Of a stretch of DNA of 62,012 bases, positions 1 through 9,059 are shown one piece after another. A program made the translations under genes and the position numbers. The notes under the pieces are model-generated. The model saw nothing but the letters and a program-made list of their open reading frames with translations, was not told the DNA's origin and did not search any database. How positions within the stretch are numbered: the stretch's first letter is position 1; each line of letters opens with the position of its first letter. The stretch lies in NCBI RefSeq assembly GCF_030705305.1, contig NZ_JAUZEE010000016.1:1-62012 (forward strand). Direction: 5' to 3'. The DNA is from Leptothrix discophora. Lineage in GTDB: Bacteria; Pseudomonadota; Gammaproteobacteria; Burkholderiales; Burkholderiaceae_C.

Positions 1-55
1 CCGTGAAGGCGGCCGCACCGTCGGTGCCGGCGTCGTTGCGAAGATCATCGAGTAA
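1..55 (+). CDS. tuf: Elongation factor Tu, C-terminal end (partial)
   Basis: Only the last 17 codons and the TAA stop are present, in the frame starting at base 2. They read REGGRTVGAGVVAKIIE, the conserved end of EF-Tu domain 3. EF-Tu carries aminoacyl-tRNA to the ribosome with GTP. The same 55 bases occur inverted at the other end of the window (61958-62012), and identity stops right after the stop codon, so the organism has two identical tuf genes. rpsJ follows 90 bases downstream, as in the str operon, so this copy is the tufA-like one by context. Most of the gene lies outside the window. Confidence 0.95.
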   Translation, partial: REGGRTVGAGVVAKIIE

Positions 56-145
56 GTCTTTGCATGGCTGCCGGAGGGTCCGAACGGACCGTCCGGCATC
101 CTGTACTGGCGGCCGCGAGGCCCCCCCGCTCTTTAAGGAATCACC

Positions 146-457
146 ATGCAAAAGCAAAAGATCCGCATCCGCCTGAAGGCCTTCGATTACGAGCTGATCG
201 ACCAATCGGCTCTGGAAATCGTCGACACCGCCAAGCGCACCGGCGCGATCGTCAAGGGCCCCGTGCCCCTGCCGACCCGCATGCAGCGCTTCGACATCCT
301 GCGTTCGCCGCACGTCAACAAGACCTCGCGCGACCAGTTCGAGATCCGCACCCACCAGCGCCTGATGGACATCGTCGATCCGACCGACAAGACGGTCGAC
401 GCGCTGATGAAGCTGGACCTGCCGGCCGGCGTGGACGTCGAGATCAAGCTGCAGTGA
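146..457 (+). CDS. rpsJ: 30S ribosomal protein S10
   Basis: This 103-residue protein has the normal S10 length and is recognisable end to end (start [36 protein letters not shown] in the middle). S10 sits in the 30S head and, as NusE, pairs with NusB in transcription antitermination. An AAGGA ribosome-binding site at 136-140 sets the start. It lies right behind tuf, as in the str operon. Unusually, rplC and the rest of the S10 operon do not follow: a strong terminator comes about 50 bases after the stop and then an unrelated peptidase gene. Confidence 0.98.
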   Translation: MQKQKIRIRLKAFDYELIDQSALEIVDTAKRTGAIVKGPVPLPTRMQRFDILRSPHVNKTSRDQFEIRTHQRLMDIVDPTDKTVDALMKLDLPAGVDVEIKLQ

Positions 458-504
458 TGCAGCGGCGTTGAGTCCGGCCCGAGGGTCGGGCAAGACACCT
501 CAGG

Positions 505-538
505 ACCCCTGTCGGGCGCAAGCCCGGCAGGGGTTTTT
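505..538 (+). terminator. Intrinsic terminator after rpsJ
   Basis: CCCCTGTCGGGC pairs with GCCCGGCAGGGG (506-533, GCAA tetraloop, one mismatch), followed by TTTTT at 534-538. It closes the tuf-rpsJ unit and separates it from the peptidase gene. Confidence 0.92.
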
Positions 539-602
539 CACTTTCCGGGCCGACCTGCGCAACAGCGCACGGACGGCTGCCACGGGCCACCCGTTCGCCG
601 GC

Positions 603-620
603 TGGTCACACCCCTGTCAT
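603..620 (+). promoter_or_regulatory. Possible Pho box or sigma70 promoter
   Basis: TGGTCAC-ACCC-CTGTCAT is a pair of 7-mers repeated every 11 bases, the spacing of PhoB sites (consensus CTGTCAY-N4-CTGTCAY). The same bases can be read as a plain promoter: TGGTCA at 603-608, 17-base spacer, TATGCT at 626-631. Either way it would drive the peptidase gene starting at 656. The second reading makes the Pho assignment here the weakest in the window. Confidence 0.35.
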
Positions 621-655
621 CTGCCTATGCTGGTCTTGACCAGGAGGGCACCGAC

Positions 656-1507
656 ATGCGCGAGGCAGGGGCACGACACGGGCACCGGACACGGCTCTGG
701 CAACCCGACGGGCGGCTGGCGGGCATCGCCCGGATCGTCATCCTGTGCGCGGGCATCGCCGGGCTGACGCCCGCCTCGGCAGCGCGCGCCGCACCCGAGC
801 TGGCCGAGCCGCCGGTCGCGCTGGCCTGGTCGACCGAGGAGATCGACGAGGCCACCCGCGACAACGCCGCCCCGGTGCTGGACCAGGCCCGGCGCCGGGA
901 CCAGTTCGGCTGCCGACGCCATTGCGAGCTGTTGCAGCAGGTCTTCGACCGGCTGGTGGCGCGTGCCCGCGAGGACTCGCCGCGGGCCGCGCGCATCGAC
1001 TGGCGCCTCAGCGTGGTGCGGGGCGATGCGGTCGAGGCGATGGCGCTGCCGGGCGGGCATGTGATCGTCTCGGAGTCCTTCATCGACGAATCCGTGCCGG
1101 GCGAGGACGCGCTCGCCTTCGTGCTGGCGCACGAGATGGCCCACAGCATCCTCGAGCACGAACGCCAGGCGCTCACCTACGCCCGCATGCTGCTGCCGCG
1201 CCAGGTGCCGCGAACCGTCGCCGATGTCTACGTCGAGATCGACCACAACCTGGGCCTGCTCAAGGCCATGGAACCGGTCATGCAGCAAGGCGAGCTCGAA
1301 GCCGACGAGTTGGGCCTGCTGCTGGCCGCCAGCGCCGGCCACGACCCGCAGCATCAGGTGGACTTCCTGCGACGCGCGGTGGACCGGGGCGAGCCACGGC
1401 GCGCGCTGGTGCAGACCCATCCGGCGCTGGCCGACCGGCTGGCCCGGCTCGAAGCGCGCCTGCCACTGGCCGCGCGGCTGCACCGGCAAGCGCTGGACGA
1501 GCGCTGA
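656..1507 (+). CDS. Exported M48-family zinc metallopeptidase
   Basis: The 283-residue protein has the gluzincin motif HEMAH (His159, Glu160, His163), with the third zinc ligand in the EADELG segment (Glu215) about 52 residues later, as in M48 peptidases of the Oma1/BepA/LoiP type. A hydrophobic stretch around residues 25-45 ending in ASAARAA looks like a signal peptide, so it probably acts in the periplasm or at the outer membrane in protein quality control. The start is set by AGGAGGG at 642-648, 7 bases upstream of the ATG. No TPR domain as in BepA is visible. It stands alone between the rpsJ terminator and a c-di-GMP gene. The substrate cannot be told from sequence. Confidence 0.85.
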   Translation: MREAGARHGHRTRLWQPDGRLAGIARIVILCAGIAGLTPASAARAAPELAEPPVALAWSTEEIDEATRDNAAPVLDQARRRDQFGCRRHCELLQQVFDRLVARAREDSPRAARIDWRLSVVRGDAVEAMALPGGHVIVSESFIDESVPGEDALAFVLAHEMAHSILEHERQALTYARMLLPRQVPRTVADVYVEIDHNLGLLKAMEPVMQQGELEADELGLLLAASAGHDPQHQVDFLRRAVDRGEPRRALVQTHPALADRLARLEARLPLAARLHRQALDER

Positions 1508-1640
1508 GCCAGGCCGGACCGCAGCGCCTCGGGCGGAAGGGGCCAAACGCCAGCGGTCATCCATGCCCTGAAGTGCGGGCGGAATCGGCCACTCATGCGG
1601 CCGATGCCGCCCCGCCTGCGGCAGGACACTGCTCCGTGCC

Positions 1641-3593
1641 ATGGCCTTGCACCCCGACCGCACCTCCCCGAATCCACGGCCCAGCGCCGCCAACGCCAAC
1701 GCCACGGCGATCGACGCGAACGTGCCCGTCGACGTCGACGCGCACGTGCCCGTCGACGTCGACGCGCACGTGCAGATCGGCGTCGACGCCGAGGGCCGCG
1801 TGACCCACTGGAACGCCGCCGCCGAGCGCCTGACCGGCCGGCTGGCCGCCGACGTGCGGGGCCGCTCGCTGGCCAGCCTGCTGGGCCCCGCCGGGCCGGG
1901 TGGCCAGGCGCAGCTCGCGGCGATCGTGGAGTCGTCGGACGACGCCATCGTCAGCAAGACGCTGGACGGCATCGTCACCAGCTGGAACCGCGGGGCGCAG
2001 CGCATCTTTGGCTACACCGCCGAGGAGATGATCGGCCAGCCGATGACCTCGATCTTCCCGGCCGACCGCTACGACGAGGAGCCGCAGATCCTGGCCCGCA
2101 TCGCGCGCGGCGAGAAGGTCGAGCATTTCGAGACCGTGCGGCGGCGCAAGGACGGCAGCCTGGTCCACGTCTCGGCGACCATCTCGCCGATGCGCGACGA
2201 GACCGGCCGCATCGTCGGCGCCTCCAAGATCGCCCGCGACATCACCGAGCGCATCCAGGCCGAACGCACGATCTGGCTGCAGGCCAATGTCGACACCCTG
2301 ACCCAGCTGCCGAACCGGCGCCAGTTCCAGGAACGCCTGAAGCAGGAGCTGGCGCGCGCCCGCCGCAGCCACAAGCGCGTGGCGGTGCTGTTCGTCGACC
2401 TCGACCGCTTCAAGGAAGTCAACGACACGCTCGGCCACCAGGCGGGCGACGCGCTGCTGCAGGAGGCGGCCCGCCGCATCCAGGCTTCGGTGCGCGAGAT
2501 CGACATCGTCGCCCGGCTGGGCGGCGACGAGTTCACCGTCGTGCTGCCCGACCTGGACGCGGCCGACGCCGCCGCCGAGATCGCACGGCGCCTGAACGCG
2601 TCCCTGTTCGAGCCCTTCGAGCTGGGCGACGTGCCGGTTCACATCTCCGGAAGCATCGGATTCGCCCTGTTCCCCGAGGACGGCGAATCGACCGACGAAC
2701 TGCTGCAACACGCGGACCTCGCCATGTACGCCTCCAAACAGCACGGCCGCAACCAGGCCCGGCACTACCACCAGGCGCTGGAGACGGCCGCCCGGCAGCG
2801 CGTCACGCTGATCGCCGACCTGCGCCGGGCCATCGCGCAGGACGAGCTGTGGCTGGCCTACCAGCCCATCGTGCGGTTGTCGGACGGCGGGGTCGACCAC
2901 CATGAGGTGCTGCTGCGCTGGGATCACCCTGAACGCGGCCCGATGCCGCCGGAGACCCTCGTCGCGCTGGCCGAGGAGGCCGGCCTGATGCTGCTGCTGG
3001 GCGACTGGATCTTCGACCAGGCCGTCGACCAGCTGGCACGCTGGCGCGACGAAGCGGGCGACCGGCCGGCGCGCCTGGCGCTGAACGTGTCATCGATCCA
3101 GCTGCGGGCCGAGCCGGCCTACTTCGGGCGCTGGCTGGATCGGCTGGCCGAGCGGGGCCTCGAGCCGGACCTGCTGGTGTTCGACGTGGCCGAGCCCAGC
3201 CTGGCCGCGCATGCCGAGGCCCTGGTGCCGGTGCTCGATCGCCTGCGCCAGGCCGGGCTGCGGGTCGCCATCGACGACTTCGGCAGCGGCCGCACCAGCA
3301 TGGTCCAGCTGCAGCGCATGGGCGCCGAGACCATCAAGATCGACCACAGTTTCCTGCGTGGCATCGAGCATGACGCCCAGGTGCTGGCGCTCTGCGAGGG
3401 CCTGGTCGAGCTGGCCCACAAGCTGGGCCTGCGCGTCATCGCCGAGGGCGTCGAGACGGCGACACAGCGCGCCGTGCTGGAAGCGATCGGATGCGACCTC
3501 GGCCAGGGGCACCTGTTTGCCGCACCCTCACGGAACGGACAGTGTGTCAGCCATCCCGACGGTCCCGCCCTGTCCCGGACGCTGCACGCCTGA
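1641..3593 (+). CDS. PAS-GGDEF-EAL cyclic-di-GMP signalling protein
   Basis: This 650-residue protein has a possible degenerate PAS (about 45-95), a clear PAS/PAC (about 95-215), a GGDEF domain with intact GGDEF at 294-298, and an EAL-type domain (about 385-635). The signature EAL is EVL (Glu422), but other catalytic positions are kept: NVSS, DDFG, IKID, AEGVET and QG near the end, so phosphodiesterase activity is possible. The GGDEF domain should make c-di-GMP from two GTP. No membrane segment is evident, so it is probably cytosolic. The N-terminus carries two exact copies of VPVDVDAH. It converges on the MofA-like gene with about 105 bases between. No good ribosome-binding site precedes the ATG, so a slightly different start is possible. 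Confidence 0.93.
   Translation: MALHPDRTSPNPRPSAANANATAIDANVPVDVDAHVPVDVDAHVQIGVDAEGRVTHWNAAAERLTGRLAADVRGRSLASLLGPAGPGGQAQLAAIVESSDDAIVSKTLDGIVTSWNRGAQRIFGYTAEEMIGQPMTSIFPADRYDEEPQILARIARGEKVEHFETVRRRKDGSLVHVSATISPMRDETGRIVGASKIARDITERIQAERTIWLQANVDTLTQLPNRRQFQERLKQELARARRSHKRVAVLFVDLDRFKEVNDTLGHQAGDALLQEAARRIQASVREIDIVARLGGDEFTVVLPDLDAADAAAEIARRLNASLFEPFELGDVPVHISGSIGFALFPEDGESTDELLQHADLAMYASKQHGRNQARHYHQALETAARQRVTLIADLRRAIAQDELWLAYQPIVRLSDGGVDHHEVLLRWDHPERGPMPPETLVALAEEAGLMLLLGDWIFDQAVDQLARWRDEAGDRPARLALNVSSIQLRAEPAYFGRWLDRLAERGLEPDLLVFDVAEPSLAAHAEALVPVLDRLRQAGLRVAIDDFGSGRTSMVQLQRMGAETIKIDHSFLRGIEHDAQVLALCEGLVELAHKLGLRVIAEGVETATQRAVLEAIGCDLGQGHLFAAPSRNGQCVSHPDGPALSRTLHA
1721..1789 (+). 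repeat. 24-bp tandem repeat inside the GGDEF-EAL gene
   Basis: Two exact 24-base units (1721-1744 and 1745-1768), each containing GTCGACGTCGAC, are followed by a degenerate third (1769-1789). The unit is a multiple of three, so copy-number change would keep the frame and only add or remove VPVDVDAH blocks ahead of the first PAS region. Confidence 0.85.
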
Positions 3594-3594
3594 A

Positions 3595-3698
3595 CGTACC
3601 CGCCGGCCGAGGGGCCAGCAGGCCAGCGCCGGGCCGCCCCAAGCGGCCTGCGCATCCCCTCGGGGGATCGGCCGGCGTACCCGCCGGCCGAGGGGCCA
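3595..3698. repeat. 23-bp direct repeat between convergent genes
   Basis: The 23-base unit beginning CGTACCCGCCGGCCGAGGGG occurs at 3595-3617 and again at 3676-3698, immediately before the stop codon of the minus-strand oxidase gene. Between them ATCCCCTCGGGGGAT can fold. No T-tract follows on either strand, so it is not a classical intrinsic terminator, though it may still slow or stop transcription between the two convergent genes. Confidence 0.6.
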
Positions 3699-6600
3699 TC
3701 ACTTCACCTTGAAGAGCCCCCACACACCCGAGCTGATCATGGGCGTCGGGCCGTCGCGGTAATGCCAGTAGCCGCGCTTGGCGCCACCGTAGAGGCTGGC
3801 GGTCACGCCCTTGCCGGGGGCGATCAGGCTGGCGCCGGGGGCGATGAAGCGTTCGATGCCGAGGTCGGCATAGCTGTGGCCGATGACGCGGAAGCTGTGC
3901 TGGCGAGCCCGGCCGTCGGCCTGCAGCACGCGGAAGGTCACGGCTTCGCCGGCCGTCGCGCTGAACACCGGTGTCTCCACCGGCAGGCCGCGCAAGGTCG
4001 AGGGCAGGCGGCTGTCGTCGTCGGTCATCAGCGTGGCCGGCAGCATGCAGGGGTTGATGTCGCCAGCCAGTGCCAGGGCCAAGGTGCAATCGGCCGACGG
4101 CTGGCCGTTGAAGTCGATGCGCGACCACAGCGGCTCGGTGCGGTAGTTCAGCGCGCGTTCGCCCTGGTCGTACGAATCGTCGCCGTAGGCCGCCGACGGC
4201 ACCGCCGTCGCGCCGCCCGCGCCCAGGCGCAGGTTCAGGCCATCCTGGTAGTGCAGGACGAACTCGCGGTAGCGGCTGCCGTCGGGCTTGCGGATGACGG
4301 CCTCGGTCGAGCGCTCGGCGCCGGTCGAGCCGGTGCCGGCCGCGTTCAGCCAGGTGCTGCCCTGGGGCTCGACGATCAGCGCGCCGATCAGACCCTGGCT
4401 GCCCTGCTTGACCACGTCGCTCATGGCCCGCAGCGGGATGGTGCCGAAGGCCTCGGGCTTGCCGCCCTTGGCCGTGCCGTTGAGCAGATCCCACTCGATC
4501 GTGCCGGCGTACCAGACCAGGTTGCGCGACTGGCCCGGTGCGACCAGCTGCTCGGGGTTGATGCCCACGTTGGCCGAGTCGCTGCTGCGCGGGTCGTAGT
4601 GGACCAGCTGTGCATGCAGGCCGATCTGGCGCGACGGCTTGACGTCGTCGACACGCAGCGAGGTGACGGTCGGCAGCGCCGCGTCGCCCGGCATGTCGGG
4701 CACCGGCAGGTTGGCCGGCAGGCGGTTGGTCAGGCGCACCGTGATGCAGTCACCCGCGTTGGCCCGCATGACCAGCGGCTCCGGCCGCAGCGTGCCGGCG
4801 CGCAGCGCGGCCACGTCGGCGGCATGCACGTACATCAGCGCGCTCGGGTCGGTGATGCCGGCGCGGCGGTTGTAGACCAGCGCACCGCCAGGCAGCAGGT
4901 CGCGCGCGGCCCAGGCCTCGACGTTGTAGGTGCGCGCGGGCGATCCGATCGGGCAACCGTTGGTGCCCAGCGCCGAGCTGACCGTGTTGATCAGGCCACC
5001 CAGCAGGCCGCCGGTCCCGCTCGACAGCGCGTTCGTCAGCGGCTGGATCAGGCCACCGGCGAGCGCGCCGGTCAGGCTGTCGACCGCGTTGGCGTCGGCA
5101 TAGGTCCGCAGGATGCCCCAGGCACCGTTCCACAGCGCATCGGTGCTGCCGTAGTGGAACAGGTGGTCCATCTGCCGGGCGCCGCCGGTGACCTTGGCCA
5201 GCAGGCCGAGGTCCATCTCCATGTGCTCGGAGATGCCGATCTCCTGCGCGCCGACCCACGGGCCGCTGGCATCCGAGACCTCGCGCCGCCAGCGCTGGCC
5301 ATGCATCGTGAAGACGTGCTGGACTTCCTGCGCGCCGTGGACCATCTTGACCTGCACCCGCTCGCCCTCGAAGGCACGCAGCACCGGCGTGTACGGGTCG
5401 CCGTGCACCTTCGAGCTGAAGAGGTAGGCCGGGTCGGCCCGCTGGTCGGTGTACAGGCCCGAGCGGCTGCCGTCGGACGACAGGCGCAGCGGCAGCGGCT
5501 CGTTCTTGTAGTTGACGAGGTAGGGGTTGTGGTGGCGCGCCGAGATCGCCTCGGGCACCGCCGGCGGGTCGACCGGGCGGCCGTCCTGCGTGTAGAGCAG
5601 CGCGAAGTCGGCGCTGGCCAGCATGAACTCGCGGAAGTCCGGGTGCGTCTGCGCGTCGGCCGCGCCGCGCACCAGCGCCTCGGTGCCGACCCCACCGGCC
5701 AGCGGCTGGCCACTGCGGGTGTCGAGCCACTGCGTGCCCTTGGGCTCGACCACCAGCGCGTTGTAGAAGCCGTGCTGCTGGATCGACGACGGACCGAAGT
5801 GGTCGTGCGTGAAGACCGTGCGCAGCGTGCGGTCACGGCCGTTCTTGTCGAACAGCTCGTCGGCCCACCAGCGCTGCACCGAGGTCTGGTAGCCGATCGT
5901 TGCCGGCTCGGGCAGCACGGCATGGCCGTCGACCGGGCGGACCAGGCCGTCGGCGCCCATCTGGCGGACCACGCCGCCGGGAGCCAGCGCGGCCTCGGCG
6001 CGCTCAACCAGCGCACCGCGCGCGAAGGTGCCGTCCTCGTAGTTCCAGCCGTTGCCGCCGCCGTCGGAGGCCATCACGTCGAACTTCACCAGGTGGATGT
6101 GCTGGCTGATCGTGTCGGTCGGCACCAGCGCCTGGAAGTCGTCGCGCAGCAGCACCTCGGGCGTGCGGTTGGTGTGGAAGAAGTTGATGCAGTCGCCCGA
6201 GTGGGCGCGGAAGAAGAACGGGTCGGCCGGGCGCGACTTGCCCTCGTACTCGCCGACCTGGCTGGACAGCACGTTGATGCGCGCCTGCGGGTCATGCCAG
6301 CCGGCCTTGTTGACGATCAGGTCCAGCTGGATCGCCGAGACGTCGTAGCGGCGCGTCGGCGCGGTCGCCGGGCAGGGATCGGCGAACGGTGCGCCGGGCG
6401 CGGCCGGGCGGCCGTTGACCTTGAAGGTCGCGGCCGTGCCGTCGACCGTGCGGCTGGCATGGCCACCGGCACGGGCGTGGAAGTCCATCGCCGCGCGTTC
6501 GAGCGGCGTGCCCTGGTGCGGCAGCAGCGTCAGGTCGGCCGTCTTCAGGTGCGACGACAGGTCTGCCGCGGCCACGCCGGCGCCCAGCGTGCGGGTGCCG

Positions 6601-8414
6601 GCGTTGATGACGTGGCGGCCCAGGCCGGTCGGGCCGAGCTGGCTGTCGGCACTCAGGTCCAGCGGCGGCTGCGGCGGGCGGTGACCGGCCGAGCCGGGCA
6701 CGAAGAAGGGGAAGCCGGGCGCGGCGGCCGTGCCGTAGGTCGGCGCGGGCGCCAGCGCGGTGCCGCGGATGGGCAGCAGCGCCGGGCTGAAGGCGCCGCC
6801 GCGGGTCTGGCCGGTCAGCGGGTCGGTGCCGGGGCCGAGTTCGCCGTCGGGCAGGCGCCGGGTGCCGTCCTCCAGCACGTCATGGACCCGCCACAGGCCC
6901 CACATGCCTTGGGCGAAGTGCGGGTACATGTGGCAATGGAAGATCGCGTCGCCGACCGCGAGGTTGCGGTTGCTGCCGGTGTAGGCGATGTCGAAGCTCA
7001 TGCCCTGGCGCGGGCCGAGCGTCTGGCTGTCGAGGTAGCTGGAGCGGCCGTCGCCGGCACCCGTCTTGGCAAACCACTGGTTGGCGTGCAGGTGGAAGAC
7101 GTGCGTTTCCTTCACGCCGGCCTGCAACGTGCGGAACTTGACCGGGTCGCCCAGGTAGCTGTGGTGGACGTTGCCCGGATCGTCCGGGTAGCGCTGCGCC
7201 GGCGTGCCGTCGGGCTGGACCTGCACCACCATCGCAGGGTCGCCGTTGGCCCAGGAGGTCAGGAAGAAGTCCTCCAGCGCGCATTCGGCGCAGGACGCCG
7301 CCGGGCCCAGGCCGGCCCGGTTGGCCGCCACGATCGAGCCCAGGCCGCTGGCCCCGTAGTTGATGCCGAAGCCGTCGCGCAGGCCGATGCCGGCGCCGTC
7401 CGGGTCCAGCACGTCGGCGTAGGCCTGCACCGTCTTCAGCTCGTCGTGCAGGATCACGGTGAACTCGCGGAACCAGTTCTCGTTGGTCACCGCGTAGCCG
7501 TCGGACGTGACCGGCTGGTTCTGCACCACCGCGTTCAGGTCGCCATGCACCAGCTGCCAGCGCCCGCCACCGAGCGACTGGTGCAGGTTCAGCAGTGGCC
7601 GGCCGACCTGGCCGGTCAGGCTGCCGTCGCGGTCGACCGCCTCGTAGTTGATCCAGGCCGTGCCGGTGGCCTGCGCACGGGCGGCGGCCAGCACGGCGGC
7701 GCTGACCTCGCTGCGGTAGACGTCCGCGCCGGCCGGCTCGATGTTCAGGCTGCCGAACAGACCCAGCACGGTCGAGCCGCCATCGGCCTGGCCACCGGCG
7801 GGCGCACCGTTGTCGTGGAAGATCTGCGCACCCTCGCGTTCGAGCAGCAGGCGGTAGGTGATGCCCTCGCCCGGCGCGATGCCAGAGATGCCGGTCACGC
7901 GCGGGTCCCAGCTGTCGTAGCCGGTCGCGGTGGTGTCGTGGCTCACGCCGTTGAACATCATCGAGGCCAGCCGCGTGGCCGGCCGGTCCTGGCTGCCACC
8001 GACGGGATCGGCGCCCGGCGCATCGTTGCACAGCAGGTTGGTGAAGCGCACCTCCAGGCGGTCGCCGACGTTGCCACGCAGCACCAGCGGACGCGGGCGC
8101 TTGTCCTGGCGCAGCGCCACCCGGCAGGGCGTCGCGGTGGCGCCGGGCTGGTCCAGCGTCAGGCCGCTGTCGAGGTCGACCACGTCCCGCTTGAGCGCGT
8201 AGACCATGCCGTACGGGTTGTAGGAGCCGAAGCGGTTGTAGACCATGGGCTGGTCGATCGCCACGACGTCGGCCAGCACCGTGCCGGCCGGGCGGGCCTG
8301 GGCCGGCGCGAGCCAGCCGGCACTCATCAGCAGGCCCGCCAGCAGGGTCAGGCGGGCGGTCAGCGGACGTGTGGCATGCGGCCGTTGCGGCAGCGGGGAG
8401 GAAGGTCTTGTCAT
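3699..8414 (-). CDS. mofA: Giant MofA-like multicopper oxidase (putative Mn(II) oxidase)
   Basis: The protein has 1571 residues from the ATG at 8414, about the size reported for Leptothrix MofA. That start is chosen because it gives a clean signal peptide (Arg-rich start, hydrophobic 23-36, APAQA cleavage site); the frame stays open further upstream. Several His-rich copper motifs typical of multicopper oxidases are seen: HVFHLH at 438-443, HCHMYPH at 493-499 (the Cys-containing type 1/2/3 motif), HIH at 772-774, then HDHF, HVFTMHGQ and HLFHYG, suggesting four to six cupredoxin domains. MofA-type proteins are linked to extracellular Mn(II) oxidation; here that is inferred from family resemblance. 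The mofB and mofC genes reported next to it in Leptothrix are absent, but a metal exporter gene lies upstream on the same strand. Confidence 0.85.
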   Translation of the reverse strand: MTRPSSPLPQRPHATRPLTARLTLLAGLLMSAGWLAPAQARPAGTVLADVVAIDQPMVYNRFGSYNPYGMVYALKRDVVDLDSGLTLDQPGATATPCRVALRQDKRPRPLVLRGNVGDRLEVRFTNLLCNDAPGADPVGGSQDRPATRLASMMFNGVSHDTTATGYDSWDPRVTGISGIAPGEGITYRLLLEREGAQIFHDNGAPAGGQADGGSTVLGLFGSLNIEPAGADVYRSEVSAAVLAAARAQATGTAWINYEAVDRDGSLTGQVGRPLLNLHQSLGGGRWQLVHGDLNAVVQNQPVTSDGYAVTNENWFREFTVILHDELKTVQAYADVLDPDGAGIGLRDGFGINYGASGLGSIVAANRAGLGPAASCAECALEDFFLTSWANGDPAMVVQVQPDGTPAQRYPDDPGNVHHSYLGDPVKFRTLQAGVKETHVFHLHANQWFAKTGAGDGRSSYLDSQTLGPRQGMSFDIAYTGSNRNLAVGDAIFHCHMYPHFAQGMWGLWRVHDVLEDGTRRLPDGELGPGTDPLTGQTRGGAFSPALLPIRGTALAPAPTYGTAAAPGFPFFVPGSAGHRPPQPPLDLSADSQLGPTGLGRHVINAGTRTLGAGVAAADLSSHLKTADLTLLPHQGTPLERAAMDFHARAGGHASRTVDGTAATFKVNGRPAAPGAPFADPCPATAPTRRYDVSAIQLDLIVNKAGWHDPQARINVLSSQVGEYEGKSRPADPFFFRAHSGDCINFFHTNRTPEVLLRDDFQALVPTDTISQHIHLVKFDVMASDGGGNGWNYEDGTFARGALVERAEAALAPGGVVRQMGADGLVRPVDGHAVLPEPATIGYQTSVQRWWADELFDKNGRDRTLRTVFTHDHFGPSSIQQHGFYNALVVEPKGTQWLDTRSGQPLAGGVGTEALVRGAADAQTHPDFREFMLASADFALLYTQDGRPVDPPAVPEAISARHHNPYLVNYKNEPLPLRLSSDGSRSGLYTDQRADPAYLFSSKVHGDPYTPVLRAFEGERVQVKMVHGAQEVQHVFTMHGQRWRREVSDASGPWVGAQEIGISEHMEMDLGLLAKVTGGARQMDHLFHYGSTDALWNGAWGILRTYADANAVDSLTGALAGGLIQPLTNALSSGTGGLLGGLINTVSSALGTNGCPIGSPARTYNVEAWAARDLLPGGALVYNRRAGITDPSALMYVHAADVAALRAGTLRPEPLVMRANAGDCITVRLTNRLPANLPVPDMPGDAALPTVTSLRVDDVKPSRQIGLHAQLVHYDPRSSDSANVGINPEQLVAPGQSRNLVWYAGTIEWDLLNGTAKGGKPEAFGTIPLRAMSDVVKQGSQGLIGALIVEPQGSTWLNAAGTGSTGAERSTEAVIRKPDGSRYREFVLHYQDGLNLRLGAGGATAVPSAAYGDDSYDQGERALNYRTEPLWSRIDFNGQPSADCTLALALAGDINPCMLPATLMTDDDSRLPSTLRGLPVETPVFSATAGEAVTFRVLQADGRARQHSFRVIGHSYADLGIERFIAPGASLIAPGKGVTASLYGGAKRGYWHYRDGPTPMISSGVWGLFKVK

Positions 8415-8496
8415 CGTGTCGATCCGTCGATCGGGCGCCCCGTTCGGGTCCGGTTGGGCCATACCCACCAGTTGTTCACACCCATTTGCAACCGAT

Positions 8497-8517
8497 GGTG
8501 ACAAGGCTGCGGTGACA
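8497..8517 (-). promoter_or_regulatory. Direct repeat upstream of the mofA-like gene
   Basis: On the minus strand TGTCACC occurs twice with a 14-base period, about 85 bases upstream of the oxidase start. The period is not the 11 bases of a Pho box. It could be a regulator site for the oxidase gene. No convincing -10 element can be placed. Confidence 0.3.
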
Positions 8518-9059
8518 GACCACCCGCTTGGGGGAAGTAACCCGCGACTTCATGGGGCTGAGTGGCTCGGCCGCTGTCGCTTGGGGGCATCAGCCCGCCA
8601 CCGACCTGCGCAGCCCTGGACTGGCGCGACAAGCCCGATGAACACGGGCGCGTCGAGGCCCTGTCGATCGCGCCCAACCCGGCCGACCGGCGCCGCGGGC
8701 ATCGATGCCGTCTTCAGCTTCTATTCAGCATTAACACAAGTCGCGCGTGACATCCTGCACGGGAACAGACGTGCATCCAGTTCGATCCCTGCTGCGTAAC
8801 CCGCAGCCGGTGCCGACGCAGAAGCCACCCGAAGTGCGCAAATCCATCCCAAATTGAAGCTGGAAGCCGTCGGATCGACACAAGCATGTCGATTCGGGGC
8901 CCATCCGGCTGTCAATGCCAGCGCGATCAGCATCTGTTAAGTATTGACAAGAATCAATTCAGGCCAATTCAGCCTTTTGGGACTCCTCGCCCGCCCGATC
9001 CGGCCTTCCCCCTTGCTTCAGGGGCGCCGAAGAAAGTGCGGTCTGCGCCGAAGATAATG
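8518..9059. other. Non-coding stretch between mofA-like gene and hairpin array
   Basis: About 540 bases without a convincing gene. Short open frames lack ribosome-binding sites and recognisable sequence. Composition is less GC-rich than the neighbouring genes. A TTGACA hexamer at 8944-8949 on the plus strand lacks a good -10 partner. Promoter and leader of the oxidase gene probably lie at the left edge. Confidence 0.5.

Noticed and set aside
3762-8501. A 1579-residue open frame on the plus strand, opposite the MofA-like gene
   Set aside because: It is the mirror of a high-GC gene: Arg/Gly/Val/Ala/His-rich, no domain, no ribosome-binding site, while the minus strand has a signal peptide and copper motifs.
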